From positions 1 to 55,909 of the forward strand of contig JBBHKE010002093.1 in NCBI GenBank assembly GCA_037447655.1: a stretch of DNA of 55,909 nucleotides. Reading direction: 5' to 3'. Positions 10,584-21,790 of this stretch are shown piece after piece. The notes under the pieces are model-generated. The model was not told the DNA's origin. It worked only from the letters and a program-made list of their open reading frames with translations, and did no database searches. The translations under genes were made by a program, and so were the position numbers. The stretch is from Zygnema cylindricum. Its lineage: Eukaryota; Streptophyta; Zygnematophyceae; Zygnematales; Zygnemataceae. How positions within the stretch are numbered: the stretch's first letter is position 1; the number at the start of each line of letters is the position of its first letter.

Positions 10584-10800
10584 CACCGCGCATCGTTATT
10601 AGTGTCAAAGTTTAAATAGCGTAAAAAAAAAATAGTGTTATTGATTCTAATTTAGTGCCAGAAACGTGGCAGATTATGATCCACCTCCTTAAATAGTATT
10701 GCTAATTGAATTTCGAAAATCATGAATACTAATTGCGGAAAAAAATCAAGATTTTAAGAACCCAAATTAGAGTTAATAACACTAATAACGATGCGCGGTG
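10584..10800. mobile_element. CACCG-terminus MITE, 217 bp, intact TA-flanked ends
   Basis: CACCGCGCATCGTTATTAG at the left and its inverse, ending GATGCGCGGTG, at the right, each flanked by TA. A second, shorter CACGG terminus (to 10818) follows immediately, so this copy probably inserted into the end of another member. Confidence 0.8.
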
Positions 10801-11315
10801 TAACGATTCACGGTTGTAGCTCGCAGCGACATTTTTGGTTACGTAACGAACTGTTTCATTCGGTCAGTTCATAAAGCGCGCAACCATGAGAAGTGATGAC
10901 GTGCCAAATTTCTATTGGCTTACGGAGTTCATAATCACTACTGCAGTACACTCACAGTTTTCACTGATCTCGAGCAGAATTTTCATTCTTCCACGCAAAA
11001 TCTGTACATTCATTGACACAAAAGTTTCTCGGGAGACGATTATAAGAACGTGATTGGCGTAAAAACAAGTTACACTCGCTTTCTTTCCAGCGTTCACTCC
11101 CAACCGTACTAAGGGTGAACCTCCATCAGGCGAAAAGTGAGGTTCATTACTGGAAAAAGTACATTTTCGTACGTGTCCAGCTCATTTTCGTACATGGCCG
11201 TACTGTTTATTTTTATTTTTTTAAACATCATTAATGTCGGCGCGTCAAGATTCTCCAAACTTCTGGGAGACAACGTCGACCGTCCGATTACGTTTTTTCG
11301 AAGCAAGAAGTCACG

Positions 11316-11372
11316 TCGTCCAGTGATTAATGACTCTCCTCAGGGAGGAGAGTCATCAATCACCGGACGTGT
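11316..11372. repeat. Near-perfect hairpin
   Basis: Arms read CGTCCAGTGATTAATGACTC and GAGTCATCAATCACCGGACG, joined through TCCTCAGGGAGGA, so the dyad continues into the loop with TCCTC/GAGGA. Only two mismatched positions per arm. Confidence 0.85.
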
Positions 11373-11539
11373 AAAACGTTTACGCGTGGAAAGGTGATGT
11401 ACAAGCTGCGCGCCATCGGACATTTGCCACGCGCCTTCGGACAGGCAGGAATCAGATCCGACGAAAACCAGCACAAAAAGTTTGTTGAAGAATGTGTCGT
11501 GACGCCTCCACCACCATCCATCGTCATTCGGAATTTGTT

Positions 11540-11668
11540 GCGCCTAGGTTGTAGAAATTGTAGAAAGAACGTAGAAATTGTACACCGTTAGTACAACGAC
11601 AAAACAGGAACGTAGAAATTGTACACCGTTAGAACAACGACAAAACAGGAACGTTGAAATTGTACATT
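11540..11668. repeat. About 42-bp tandem repeat, 2.5 copies
   Basis: Copies share ACGTAGAAATTGTACACCGT, TAGTACAACGACAAAACAGG and close variants. Non-coding. Confidence 0.8.
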
Positions 11669-11814
11669 CCCATAATTTTATTTTGCGGCTGGCTGTACGG
11701 ATACGACTTTAGATATTTCGCTTTTGGAATCTTTGACGAATCTCGCCGTAGAACAGGGAATCTACGTGCATCCAATCAAAAGAAAGCACGCACGCAATAG
11801 ATTCCTTGCTGACA

Positions 11815-11906
11815 CGACCTGATGGAGAAGTGGCCTAAATATTACTGCCAGTAATCGTATCCGTACGATTACTGTCGGCGCCTGATGGAGAAATGGCCTA
11901 AATTGA
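11815..11906. repeat. Direct repeat flanking a palindrome
   Basis: CCTGATGGAGAAGTGGCC recurs 62 bp later as CCTGATGGAGAAATGGCC. Between them is a dyad with arms GCCAGTAATCGTA and TACGATTACTGTCGGC around TCCG. Confidence 0.75.
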
Positions 11907-12209
11907 CGCGACGAAAAAACGTTTCGGAAAATGAGAGCCTCCACGCTTGCGTTACGTGTCGCATCAACAGTAAATTAAATATTTTGTTTCGTTGGTCGAA
12001 GCCTTTGACCGTCACGCTACAGTATTGGTCGCACCAAACGTTGTTTACATGCTTTTAACGGTTATACTGTACGAAAAGTTGCAATCATTGCCTTTCTCGC
12101 ACAGAACCGCGCCCAGTTCAGAAAATCCTGCCGAACTGCGCGGCCGTAACTTCCAGTTGGCTCTATGGTTTTTCACCAATATTCAGTTTGTAGTTCCACA
12201 GCTGTATGT

Positions 12210-13245
12210 CAGAGGGTGCAATCGGGTACCCGAATCCGTACCCGAATCCATACCCGACCGTTACCCGACAGCCAGCGTCGGGTCCGGAGCGGAGTCGGGT
12301 GCCAAATTTTGGGGGCCAGTCGGATTCGGGCGGGTGATTCACAAAAAAAAAAAAAAATAGTCGCGGGCGACCCGGTGCTTTGCCCTTTGGTTGCCAAGGG
12401 TCTGTGTTTCCAATAGGAGCGTCACAATTTGTCGTAGGAGTTACATGTACTCCTTCACGTATCAATCCGTTTCCGGTTGTGTACGGATATTGAGAACACG
12501 ACAACGTGGCGTGATGTGACGGGATCGCACGCGCAAAAATGAAAAGTACGATACTGTACGTTACTCTACCGGTATTGATAACACGACATTTTGGCGTGAC
12601 GTCGAATTTGTCTGGCCGTTTATCATACCATTACAACCACGCGAAACACAACAAATAGGATTGTACCACGTGTCTCTTTTCATTACATCAAAATTGGAAC
12701 ATGACAAAGCCAATCAAATCTCAAATCACTCAACGGCTCACGATCTTACACAAAAACATTCGACAATCAATTATCGTTGTCACCAGAGACGCCAATCAAA
12801 ACTCAAAACGACTCAAGATCTTACACAAAAAAATCGACGATCAATTATCGTTGTCACCAGAGACGAATGCGACCAGAACGCTTTTCCCTTTTAGAATCTA
12901 AAAGGGCAAAGCAAAAAAGGGTACGGTCGGGTAAGCAAAAAACGAAAAATATTGAAGGTTTTCTACTGTCCGTACTATCTAACATTATTGTACTTTCTAC
13001 TCTTGGTATCGTGGAAGGTATGAGGGAGATGTACCATTAACTTTGAACATATTCGGGTACGGGCGGGTACGGGTAGTCGCGAGAAATCGAGTTTCGGTTA
13101 TCTTTTATTTTCGTAAACGCGTATCGGGTATCGGGTAACAATTTAGGAGCGTGACATAACCCGGTTGGGTATTGGGAGTTCAGATTTTGAAAAGAAAAAA
13201 ATTGTCCGTTTCGGGTATCTAAAATTTTGACTTTTGCGACCTCTA
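12210..13245. mobile_element. Non-autonomous hAT-like element with 8-bp target duplication
   Basis: Left end CAGAGGGTGCAATCGGGTA; right end, inverted, TAGAGGTCGCAAAAGTC. Flanks carry an exact 8-bp direct repeat CTGTATGT (12202-12209 and 13246-13253). The subterminal zones are filled with CGGGTA/TACCCG words (12225-12345, 13045-13220), likely transposase-binding clusters by analogy with hAT elements. The interior has a two-copy, roughly 70-bp tandem repeat at 12735-12866 (GATCTTACACAAAAA, CAATTATCGTTGTCACCAGA). It is distinct in sequence from, but organised like, the element at 9016. Confidence 0.87.
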
Positions 13246-13417
13246 CTGTATGTACCAATAACTCATCGAATTAACAACTAGTACTCAATGTGCCGATGCG
13301 CCAATTTTATACGATACACACAAAAACCCGACGCTTCATTTTTTTTCGATGTGACAATATCGACAGGTGGCTGCGATCCGATCTGGAATTAACCAGATAC
13401 ATTGTCAACATGACAGC

Positions 13418-13530
13418 TACGAGCGAGGGAGAGGGAGCGAGCGAGGGAGAAAGGGAGAGGGGGTGAGAGAGAGGGAGGGAAGGAGAGAAAGTGAGGGAGA
13501 GAGAGGGAGAAGGGAGCCCCTCCCCTCCCC
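13418..13530. repeat. GA-rich tract followed by short CT tract
   Basis: GAGGGAGAGGGAGC-type purine run, then CCCCTCCCCTCCCCCTCCC. No gene in 13254-13840. Confidence 0.85.
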
Positions 13531-13839
13531 CTCCCTTGACTTTGGGGTTTAAAGTGTCGGGTTTAGGTTTTGACTCTAGGATTTTAGGGTTGTACCTTTG
13601 TCCGTACACACCTATGGATGGGTGGGTGCATCGCATCAGATATCGCCGATAATAATATCGCAGTCACGCCTGTGAAAACAACTGTAGACTCAAAAACTAT
13701 GTAGGCCTTTTCAAATATAGTTTATTATTTTACCCGTAACTATATCAGTAATTGTAATGGTCCCATTATAAGGATTTCAATTATATTCAAACTTATAGAT
13801 ACACCGTATTGCACGGAGATTGTAAAGGTTCTTGGAGTA

Positions 13840-14085
13840 CAACAAGCATACAGTACGTTTTTTCCGAGTACATTACACATACAACATAGTTTTTTCAAGA
13901 ACAATAGTTTTTTCGAGTACAATACGCATCCGGTATAGTTTTTTCGAGGACAATACACATTCAATATAGTTTTTTTTTAGTACACAAGTTTTTTTGGGTA
14001 CAATACGCATACAATATAGCTTTTCCAAGTACAATACGCACAAAATATAGTTTTTTTGGTACAATACACATACAGTACGGGTATA
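13840..14085. repeat. About 38-bp minisatellite, six or more copies
   Basis: Units alternate TAGTTTTTTCGAG or close variants with TACAATACGCATACAATA. The unit has drifted but its order is constant. A long minus-strand open frame here is a by-product of the repeat. Confidence 0.8.
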
Positions 14086-14099
14086 GCATTTCCAAAATG

Positions 14100-15495
14100 T
14101 TTTTGCACTTTTGAACTTATGGTCTCTGCATCTCTCTGTTGTCCTCTCACAAAAATGTAAATGTAGCCGACAGTCCCTCAGCTCCTGAATTTGGCGAGAT
14201 TTTATTAAAAAAGCGCGATGGTAAACCATTTGAGAACATGGGAACCAAAATAAAAAGTGGACGGCAAAGCCAAAACTGGAAAACTTAATGAGGGAAGCAA
14301 GCAAAACCGAATATAGTATTGACTAATGACTAATGAGGTTTATACCCACCAACACACAAGGGCCTCAGAATAGTTCAAATGTCTCATATATACACCTTGG
14401 CAATTCACTACAGGATCGAATTACCGAAATTGTGATTTTAGACGAGGACAACACGACCAATACCTAGTCATAAAAGAGAAAGAGCGACAAGGACAGTAAA
14501 TTAGATGCGTTTAATCACATTAACCAACCGACGGTGTTTCTTGTAACAGAAAGGAAAGACATTTTTCCATACTTTAAACACAGGCTTTTCTTTTGCTATT
14601 TTTTTGACCTTGTAAACTTAACCACAACAACAACGGAGCTAAAAAAACTCATAACCGGCGAATTTTCCAAAATGCAACGGAACTTATAACAACTCCATTC
14701 TTCAAAAAAAAGAAACAATGACATAACAAGTTTATATTATCCTTCTCATCCATATGAAAATCTCAGCTACTTTTTAAGTTCTCTTTTAACGTTACTCGCC
14801 TTTCCTCGCTCTATACACTCGATTCAAGATCTGTACTATTTCCTCAACTGATCCCTATCAGTTTTCACCCCAAAAAACATCTTTCTTTATCCCAATTTAA
14901 GATAAAATCCTCACAATTTACATTCACTTCCACAAACTTCAAGCTTTTCGACAACGGACCTCCAAAAATACAAAACTAACTATCTACCGTAACAGCCACC
15001 ATGTTCAACTCAAAGCCGGTCCAATATTTTATTTTCTTACCTTCTAAACACTGAACTTATTGAACTTTTAGCCGCAAATACTTATGAATTGTTGTAATTT
15101 TTTTTAAGTAATTCCGAACTGTTGAGCCACGGTGTTTACAAAAAGTACGGAGTCAAAGCTTTCTATTGGCGGGCAGTATATTGTCCTCATCGTGCAAACC
15201 ACAATGTGTGTTTTTTGAATTTTTGAACTTTTGTCACACATATGAAAAAGGCTCAACTCGATTATACCCCATAGACTCGATTATAATCTAAAGTTCATAG
15301 AGGTGGCTGTTACGGTACTGGAAATCCTTGTCCTATCCAAATAAACCACAAAAAAAAAACAAATACTTTATACGCATACCGACCCAGTGGTCCTTCCGAC
15401 AATTTGCGTAATAGCATTAAACAAACGACAAAGACATAATCACAAACTAGATCCTAAAAAAAGTTCCCCAAACTCACATTATTTTGAAGCGTTTC
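14100..15495. other. Downstream region of the TMEM45-like gene; no gene seen
   Basis: AT-rich, probably 3' UTR and intergenic DNA of the minus-strand gene at 15496-20117. The block at 14222-14275 (AGAACATGGGAACCAAAAT, AAAAGTGGACGGCAAAG) is repeated in diverged form at about 39994-40046, so it is a dispersed repeat. Confidence 0.45.
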
Positions 15496-18400
15496 CTACT
15501 TCGAACCGAATATTCCATTGGGTGCATGTGCTCCATGTAGACTCAAAGGGATCGGATAATCATCCTCTTCCACTTCCAGATTCTTCATCTCATAACCTGT
15601 CCTTTCCAATTCAACAGCTTGGTACTCGCTTTGAGAAACAAAATCCGATAATTCGGTTGAACCCCAAATTCGAACTACGGCACCGTAGAACATTAGTGTG
15701 AACAGTAACACTCCAGCTATATGAAGACAGAAGTAAATCGAAGCAAATCCCATAGCTCTCATTTCATAGTCGTCTGAAACACAAAGGAATCCATCGCCTT
15801 TCTGTGTACATCCAGTTGGAAGTAAGAAGCCATAGAGAGAAAATGCAATCTGCAAAAAGACAAAGTGCAGAAGCTGTTTAAAGACATGCTTAAAAATAGA
15901 TCCCCTTGACATGAAATAACAGGCTGCAGAGAATAGAAAAATATGAATACGAACTTTTACGCCTGGCTTTAGTGTACTATACCTGTCCCCATAATCAGTG
16001 TGGGTCGTATTAGCAAAACCATTCGCATTAGAGTTCATATCGTATTGCTTGCATAACCGATAATCAGAAATAATGATACGATTGTTTATTGGCCGGTTCA
16101 AAAACTGATAGTTTGAATATCTACGGCATAGTACAAAGGTATTGGGAGTACTGTACCAGCCAGTCAGTGACATATGACTGTCCAATTACTTATGTTCATG
16201 CATCACGTATCCAGAGTTTGCAGGTTCACTAATGTGTCCTTTTTGGGCATTAACAATACCTTTCACACTCTGGAACCAGGAATATGTAGATCTCATCACT
16301 AGTTTGTGCTGCATCGTCTTCTTTTACATACTATTTCTTTTTTTATAGAAAGTGTCGATTGACTTGGACATGTATATCAGTCTGATAATCGGTTATGGGC
16401 AACCCAAATTTTACCAATTACCAAATAACAGAAAAACGTGAACGGTGTGAAACTCTGATTCACATGACTCCCTTCAGTCCGCACAATTTCATGTGCAATG
16501 TTTTTGGATTAAATGCCGTCCGCATCAACTGCTCCTTGAAAATGACATTTTTTATTCAACTTGGAAAGAAAAAACATTGGGAACACTTAAGTTTAAAAGG
16601 ACGGAAACTGGTGATAGTAAGCACTGCATTACAGTCTATTGCAGGAAATACTAGAATCCTTCTTAAGCTATGCAGAAAAACATCCACTGTGATTACGGTA
16701 TACACAGTCTATCACAATTAATGTGGGCCACACGGATTTAGATATGTGAAATTCTGCCTTTTCATGGAGTTTAATATCATATCAGTTGCAAAACCGATAA
16801 TCAGCGATACTGATATCTGTGCTTCCTGATCAGTAAAATGTACCGATACATTTGATATGTAAATATTAATATGAAAGGTATCTTAAGTACTTACCTGGTG
16901 ATCCAACGATGAACGACTATTTATATTCAAACATTTTGCATCAGTGGATTTCACGGATCTACCAATTTGTCTTTCTCACTTTGAAAGCATTACTTCTACG
17001 TGTCACATATTGACATTATCCAGGAAACCATAATCTGTACTTTTTATCACTTGTCTGTGATGCATTATTTATTTAGTTTTTGATTTCTTAATTGAAATTT
17101 ATCATAGATACGATAATTTCAAAGTACATGGCAGATACCAATGATCAAATATCCAAAAACATGACCGATATGAAACTGTAAGCTTTCACAATTTATGACG
17201 AGACCTACTAATTGTCATTCCCAACCATTCATAATTTCACCGCGGTTAAAGTGGGCCACATCATACTTCACCCACACAGATGGTGATTAGTTGACCATAC
17301 AGTGTTGTTCAGCATTTAGTGTGGATGACACAGTAATCCCTTAAAAAGAATGTAAGGACAAAAAACATCTTCCCTAACCCTTTTTTTTTTGCGTACAATA
17401 TTGTCGTGACCCATCTTCTCCGATTGGTTAACCGCAAAAACCATACAACTGACAGCGATGCAGTTATGAGTTATGTTTGTGAAAACGGCAATTTTTTTCC
17501 ACCTTATATAGTGTGGGAAGCAGTTAACAGACACAAGTCGAAACAACAACAATTGAACTTATGGTGTCCAGTACGGAAATTAAAAACAAAACCCAAAACT
17601 AGTTATTGATTCTGATCACGACAGTTGAGCATTTATTTTCTACCAAAAGTGAGAAGAAGACTTGCCTGGAAGAACCACAATCCTTGAAGTGTGACAGCTG
17701 TCGCACCCATTAGGTCAAGAAGGAAGCTAGTTTTGTATGCAGCAGAGAGAAAGGCTATGACAACACAGGCTCCTATTTGGAGAGAGAGGAGAAAATGGAA
17801 TCTTCCTTCTAGTCCTCCGTGGCTCACAGAATGGAAATAGAACAGACAAAATTCTCCAAAAAATGCAGTAGCTGCGACCATATGTAGCGCCCCTTCTGGT
17901 AGAGGAAGAAAACTGTCAGGAAGTCACAAAATGGAGATTAATAATTATCGTTGTTAGTTATTATATTTAGACGTCGCTTTTGATAAGTTGGTACACAATA
18001 CATTAATTGAGATTGATGGTCAAATATTGATTATAACTATAATCAGATAAACCATTAACTTGTTTTTTTTTTAAAGTAATAGAGGTGTTGAGATTGTATT
18101 AGACAGGGATAAGGAAGGGGAACTGAAAGTCACAGAAATGAACCACAGAGCCGAAGGATAGAAATGAAAGAGAAAAAGAGCAACAGAAAGGAAAGGAAAA
18201 GAAAGAGTGGAGAGAGAAAGAAGAGTGAGAGAAAGGACGAACAGAAAGAAAAGGTAGGATAAGGAAAAATTGAAAATATTGAACATGCATTTGCCTTTTC
18301 TTGTTTCCACATATATTCATGCTAGGAAGACCAATTCGGATTGAATTCACTCCAATCAAATGCATAGGTTTAATGTGCGAAAACCATTAGAAACGCTCCA

Positions 18401-20117
18401 TATTGTTCTCCCGTATAATATTCATACTATGCGTGAAATACCCATAGTGGAGGAGCAATACATAACGTGTCCAATTTGTTTCGCAAATTAAACCTATAAC
18501 TTGAACTATAATGAGCGGATAATGTGTGCCTGTGTTTGACATTTACAAAGTATTTTGGATCGCGACATTGCTGTATGGTTCCCATGGCGCTGCATTTCAT
18601 GACTGCATCCGATATTTCTGAAAAAAATAAGACATGATTTCGTGACAACTCTCCTTGCCAGCTTTTGGACTTTAAACTTGTAAAATTGCTGAAAAGTTGA
18701 GAAGCTCCAAATGCCGATATAAAACAACACTTTTGTGATCTCCCTTTTTTTCTCTCTATCTATGCCTGTCTTTCTCTTTCTTCCTCTTCCTCCCACCACT
18801 CTCTCATCATGCATTCATGGGTCTAGGCCAAAAATGGAATCTCTCAGAAGTACTTCTCCCTCACTTTCTTTGCCTATCTCCATCTCCATTTCCACAACAA
18901 TGACAAAAAACCATCTCTACAAGTGCGGACCCCTTCTTTACTTTTCCACACTAAATTAAGATAATGACAATTACACAAAAGCATCAAAATAAAAAAAAGC
19001 CCACAATGTGCGTAATGGTGAAATATTTTCTGCGCAAAATTCCACACCTGGTTGTCTCACTTATCAACGTTGTTGTAGCAAAAATGAAAAAAAGGAGAAG
19101 CATCACAGAATGCTGCAGAGACCCAAACAAAAAAAAAAAAGCTGATGTCAGCAGCAGGGAAGTTGCTGTACAGGTTAGGTGTGTGAACAAGAACCGTTAA
19201 TAGTGTGGACCAGTGAGTACTAAACAGGAACAGAAATATTTGACGAGCGAGGGAAGGGAGAAGGAAGAGAGGCTATAAGTTTGGACTGAACCCGTTGAAA
19301 TGATCCGATGCAGTTTGTTGAGAGACTGACATTTGACATTCGAAGGAAAGTTTGTGGACTGCGTCCCTTCTTAGGTCAAAATGGAAAGCCATTATTGCTT
19401 CTACAGTCCACACTGTTAATGGTCGACGGAAGACACAAACTTTAAATTTAAGCAAGAAAACATCTATGTTAAACCTAATGTAATTTGGTGAATGCGAGCA
19501 ATATTTGGAATTTGAAAATTCTTTCAATGCATTCTAAGTTCTTCCTTGACATGAATCATGTTAGGTCAAATATTACAAAATACATGAAAACATGTGAAAA
19601 CATGGTTAATTGTTGAAAAAACCATCGTCAGTCTAAAACACACATTTTCCTTCCTTCGACCGTTGAGCGCCCCTAATGTGGATAAATTGGCCCAGCAATG
19701 ACCTTTTTTACGCACATGAATAAGTGAGGACATCGGCTGGGCATGCGTAATCAACCTACAAGACAAAAGAAACCCTAAAAACAGCGTATGAAATAAAGAG
19801 GGACAGAGAGAGGGAGAGGAAGAGAGAGACCAACATACTTCCAAGTTGTTAAGGTGTCCAAGCGGTATTACGCCATTGATAAAAGGTTTGAAACTCGTTC
19901 CTCCCAAGAACTCCACAAAGATATCTATCATAGTGCCCAACACAAGAAGAATCAATTCTAAATAACGGAGAGGTCCGGGAAGACGAAAGGGATGCCACAC
20001 ACGTGCCCGGAATTGTCGGGGATTCGTGGCGAATGAAAATACAGAGGAACATACATGCCATAAGCCGACAAAAAGGAAGAGAGAACCTGGTAACACGTGT
20101 CCTATGAAAGAGCCCAT
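15496..20117 (-). CDS. TMEM45/DUF716-family multi-pass membrane protein
   Basis: The TMEM45 (DUF716) family are seven-pass membrane proteins of mostly unknown function. Exons on the minus strand: 20117-19839 (93 codons, starts MGSFIGHVLPGSLFLFVGLW, later RYLELILLVLGTMID and FKPFINGVIPLGHLNNLE); 17912-17666 (FLPLPEGALHMVAATAFFGE, FCLFYFHSVSHGGLEGRFHF, TLQGLWFFQ); 15849-15496 (IAFSLYGFLLPTGC through GVLLFTLMFYGAVVR to an acidic cytoplasmic tail ending IFGSK, stop TAG). GHV.PG, the HLNNLE helix, FHSxxHxGLEGxxHFLL and LQGLWFFQ are family landmarks in the right order. The last intron has a GC donor (CAG|GCAAGT) and acceptor TTTTTGCAG; it joins in frame to give LWFFQIAFSLYG. Between NLE and FLPLPEG the family has about 20-25 more residues; that small exon should lie in 17913-19838 and was not found with confidence. 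Confidence 0.85.
16190..17660. other. GC-AG intron of the TMEM45-like gene
   Basis: Intron spans 15850-17665. Contents are AT-rich with no recognised internal gene or complete transposon. ORFs inside (for example the plus-strand one from 16395) show no known motif. Confidence 0.6.
17913..19838. other. Intron region of the TMEM45-like gene, expected to hide one small exon
   Basis: The coding phase requires an exon of 3n+2 bases here. A minus-strand segment near 18570-18640 (FFSEISDAVMKCSAMGT in one frame, behind a TTTTTTCAG acceptor) is a weak candidate but its phase does not fit. The GA-rich stretch 18100-18250 is low complexity. Confidence 0.35.
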
Positions 20118-20246
20118 GGGGTCGTCGCTCTTTGCGTAACCCTAAAACGTCAGCATAGTTAGTTTCTACGGGCTACTGCAGCTTAATGAAAGATGAACAG
20201 TATGAATAAACAGTCTTCAAAATTTTAGGGTTAGAGGATGTAAAGC

Positions 20247-21730
20247 ATAGTTCAGAAGTAGGCGTTTTTATGGTAGGCCTTTGGTCGGTGCACAAAACTT
20301 GGCACAAAACTGAGTAGGCATACTGTATGTGTGTGCATCGTGCACACTCTTGTACAAACGTACGAATCTGACGAATCATCAAAGTACAGCGCACGCCGCC
20401 GGACGAATTTTTTTAGCGAACTGACACGGCGTAGGATGACATTCCGCGGGAAAAAAAACCCGCGGAAAAAAAAAAAACGCGGACGTAAGTCCAATCGTAA
20501 GTTGTGTTATGGGCTTTTCATGTGATCTTCTTAGATCACTACTTTGATCAGTGACCGTCCGATCTTCCGAATCTGACGGTTTAAATAAAAAATACCTCAA
20601 AACTCACGGAAAATAAAAATTTGTCCGAATGTTTATCAAAATTTAGACATGACGTTTAATTCTATATCGATCGGTGTGCAACTCAACCCTGTTACTATTA
20701 ATTTTCATTTTGCAGCCAATACAATATGGGTTTTAAGCATAGTTGTTCACGGCGATTAGTGCAAACGTACCGTACGCGACGAATTATACGTAACAAACGC
20801 ATTGAACCTTTTGATCAAATCGCAAAAAATCGTTAATGAATTTCCTTCCGTACTATTCCGTACATAAAAAAAAAAACTATTACATATAACGCAGTTTGCA
20901 AGTTTTTCCCGTTAAATGAGCGGTAAAACAATAAACTCTTTATATTATTATCACACTCGTTGTTGATATCGGAACTTTTTCACTAACTGGTAGTCCAGAC
21001 ATCCACCTTAGGGTATGCTACACACTTGACATTCCCGGGTTCGGATGCCACCAAAGGTGGAATTTCATGAAATTTCGTTTGTCCGAGCCTAATAATAAAT
21101 ACAGATGCATAATCGGGTGGCCAGAAGAATACCACCATCTGCAGCCTTCACGTGCTCCCACTCCTCTCCTCGATTTCTAGGCATGATTGCTTTTGTCGAA
21201 GTTTGGAGGCGAGGATAGTAAAAAGCTTGGGAGGGAGGAGGGTAGGATATGGGGAAGCGGCTTCCTCATGGTTTCGTTTTCAATGTTCCATGGCGTCTTC
21301 TTTCAAAAAAAATTGAAGAAGACGCCCGTACAAATTTCAAATTGAACGCGCGAAATAAGTGTGACGTTCAACGTCTCTTTTCGAAAATGTCCGTACATTC
21401 TCAATTATATAACGTACAACTTCCGTGGTATTCCTGTTCAGTTCACTAAACAAAAAGTACCAATAAGTACGACGCATATTTCCCGTTGTATTCCGTACAT
21501 ATCCGTAAAAAAACGTACAGTTACACTAATTTGTTTATATGTTTCCGTAAATTTTCAGTTTACAGTACACGTTTTTTTACAATTTTTTCAAAAGTCACGA
21601 ATTATACGTTTCAATCGGAAAAAATGAAAAAATCGCGCGATTTGAACAACTATGGTCTTAAGGCCATATTGTATGTTTTGCGTACAATAGGCATATTGTA
21701 TGGGCCTACTTTCACCTACTTTTTAACTAT
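20247..21730. mobile_element. MULE-like non-autonomous element with 10-bp target duplication
   Basis: Ends ATAGTTCAGAAGTAGG and, inverted, CCTACTTTTTAACTAT. Flanked by exact 10-bp direct repeats GATGTAAAGC (20237-20246 and 21731-21740). Target duplications of 9-11 bp are characteristic of Mutator-like elements. Interior: the GTTGTGTTATGGGCTTTTC/TGATCTTCTTAGATC segment seen in all family members, and the palindromic CATATTGTATG block near the right end. No transposase. It sits about 130 bp upstream of the TMEM45-like start codon. Confidence 0.82.
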
Positions 21731-21790
21731 GATGTAAAGCCTTTCCAGTTTCCACTTTCCACCCATACTGTACACTGTGAATCATTATTA

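Larger units (their letters stand above)
10820..12200. other. Intergenic region with several small dyads and tandem repeats
   Basis: No gene recognised; the ORFs here match no family I know. Small structures inside are listed separately at 11316, 11540 and 11815. Confidence 0.45.

Noticed and set aside
16395-16721. 108-codon plus-strand ORF
   Set aside because: Inside the GC-AG intron of the TMEM45-like gene, no recognisable motif, composition like the surrounding intron.
18506-18814. Missing TMEM45 exon at about 18570-18640
   Set aside because: An acceptor and vaguely similar residues are present, but none of the frames joins in phase with both neighbouring exons.
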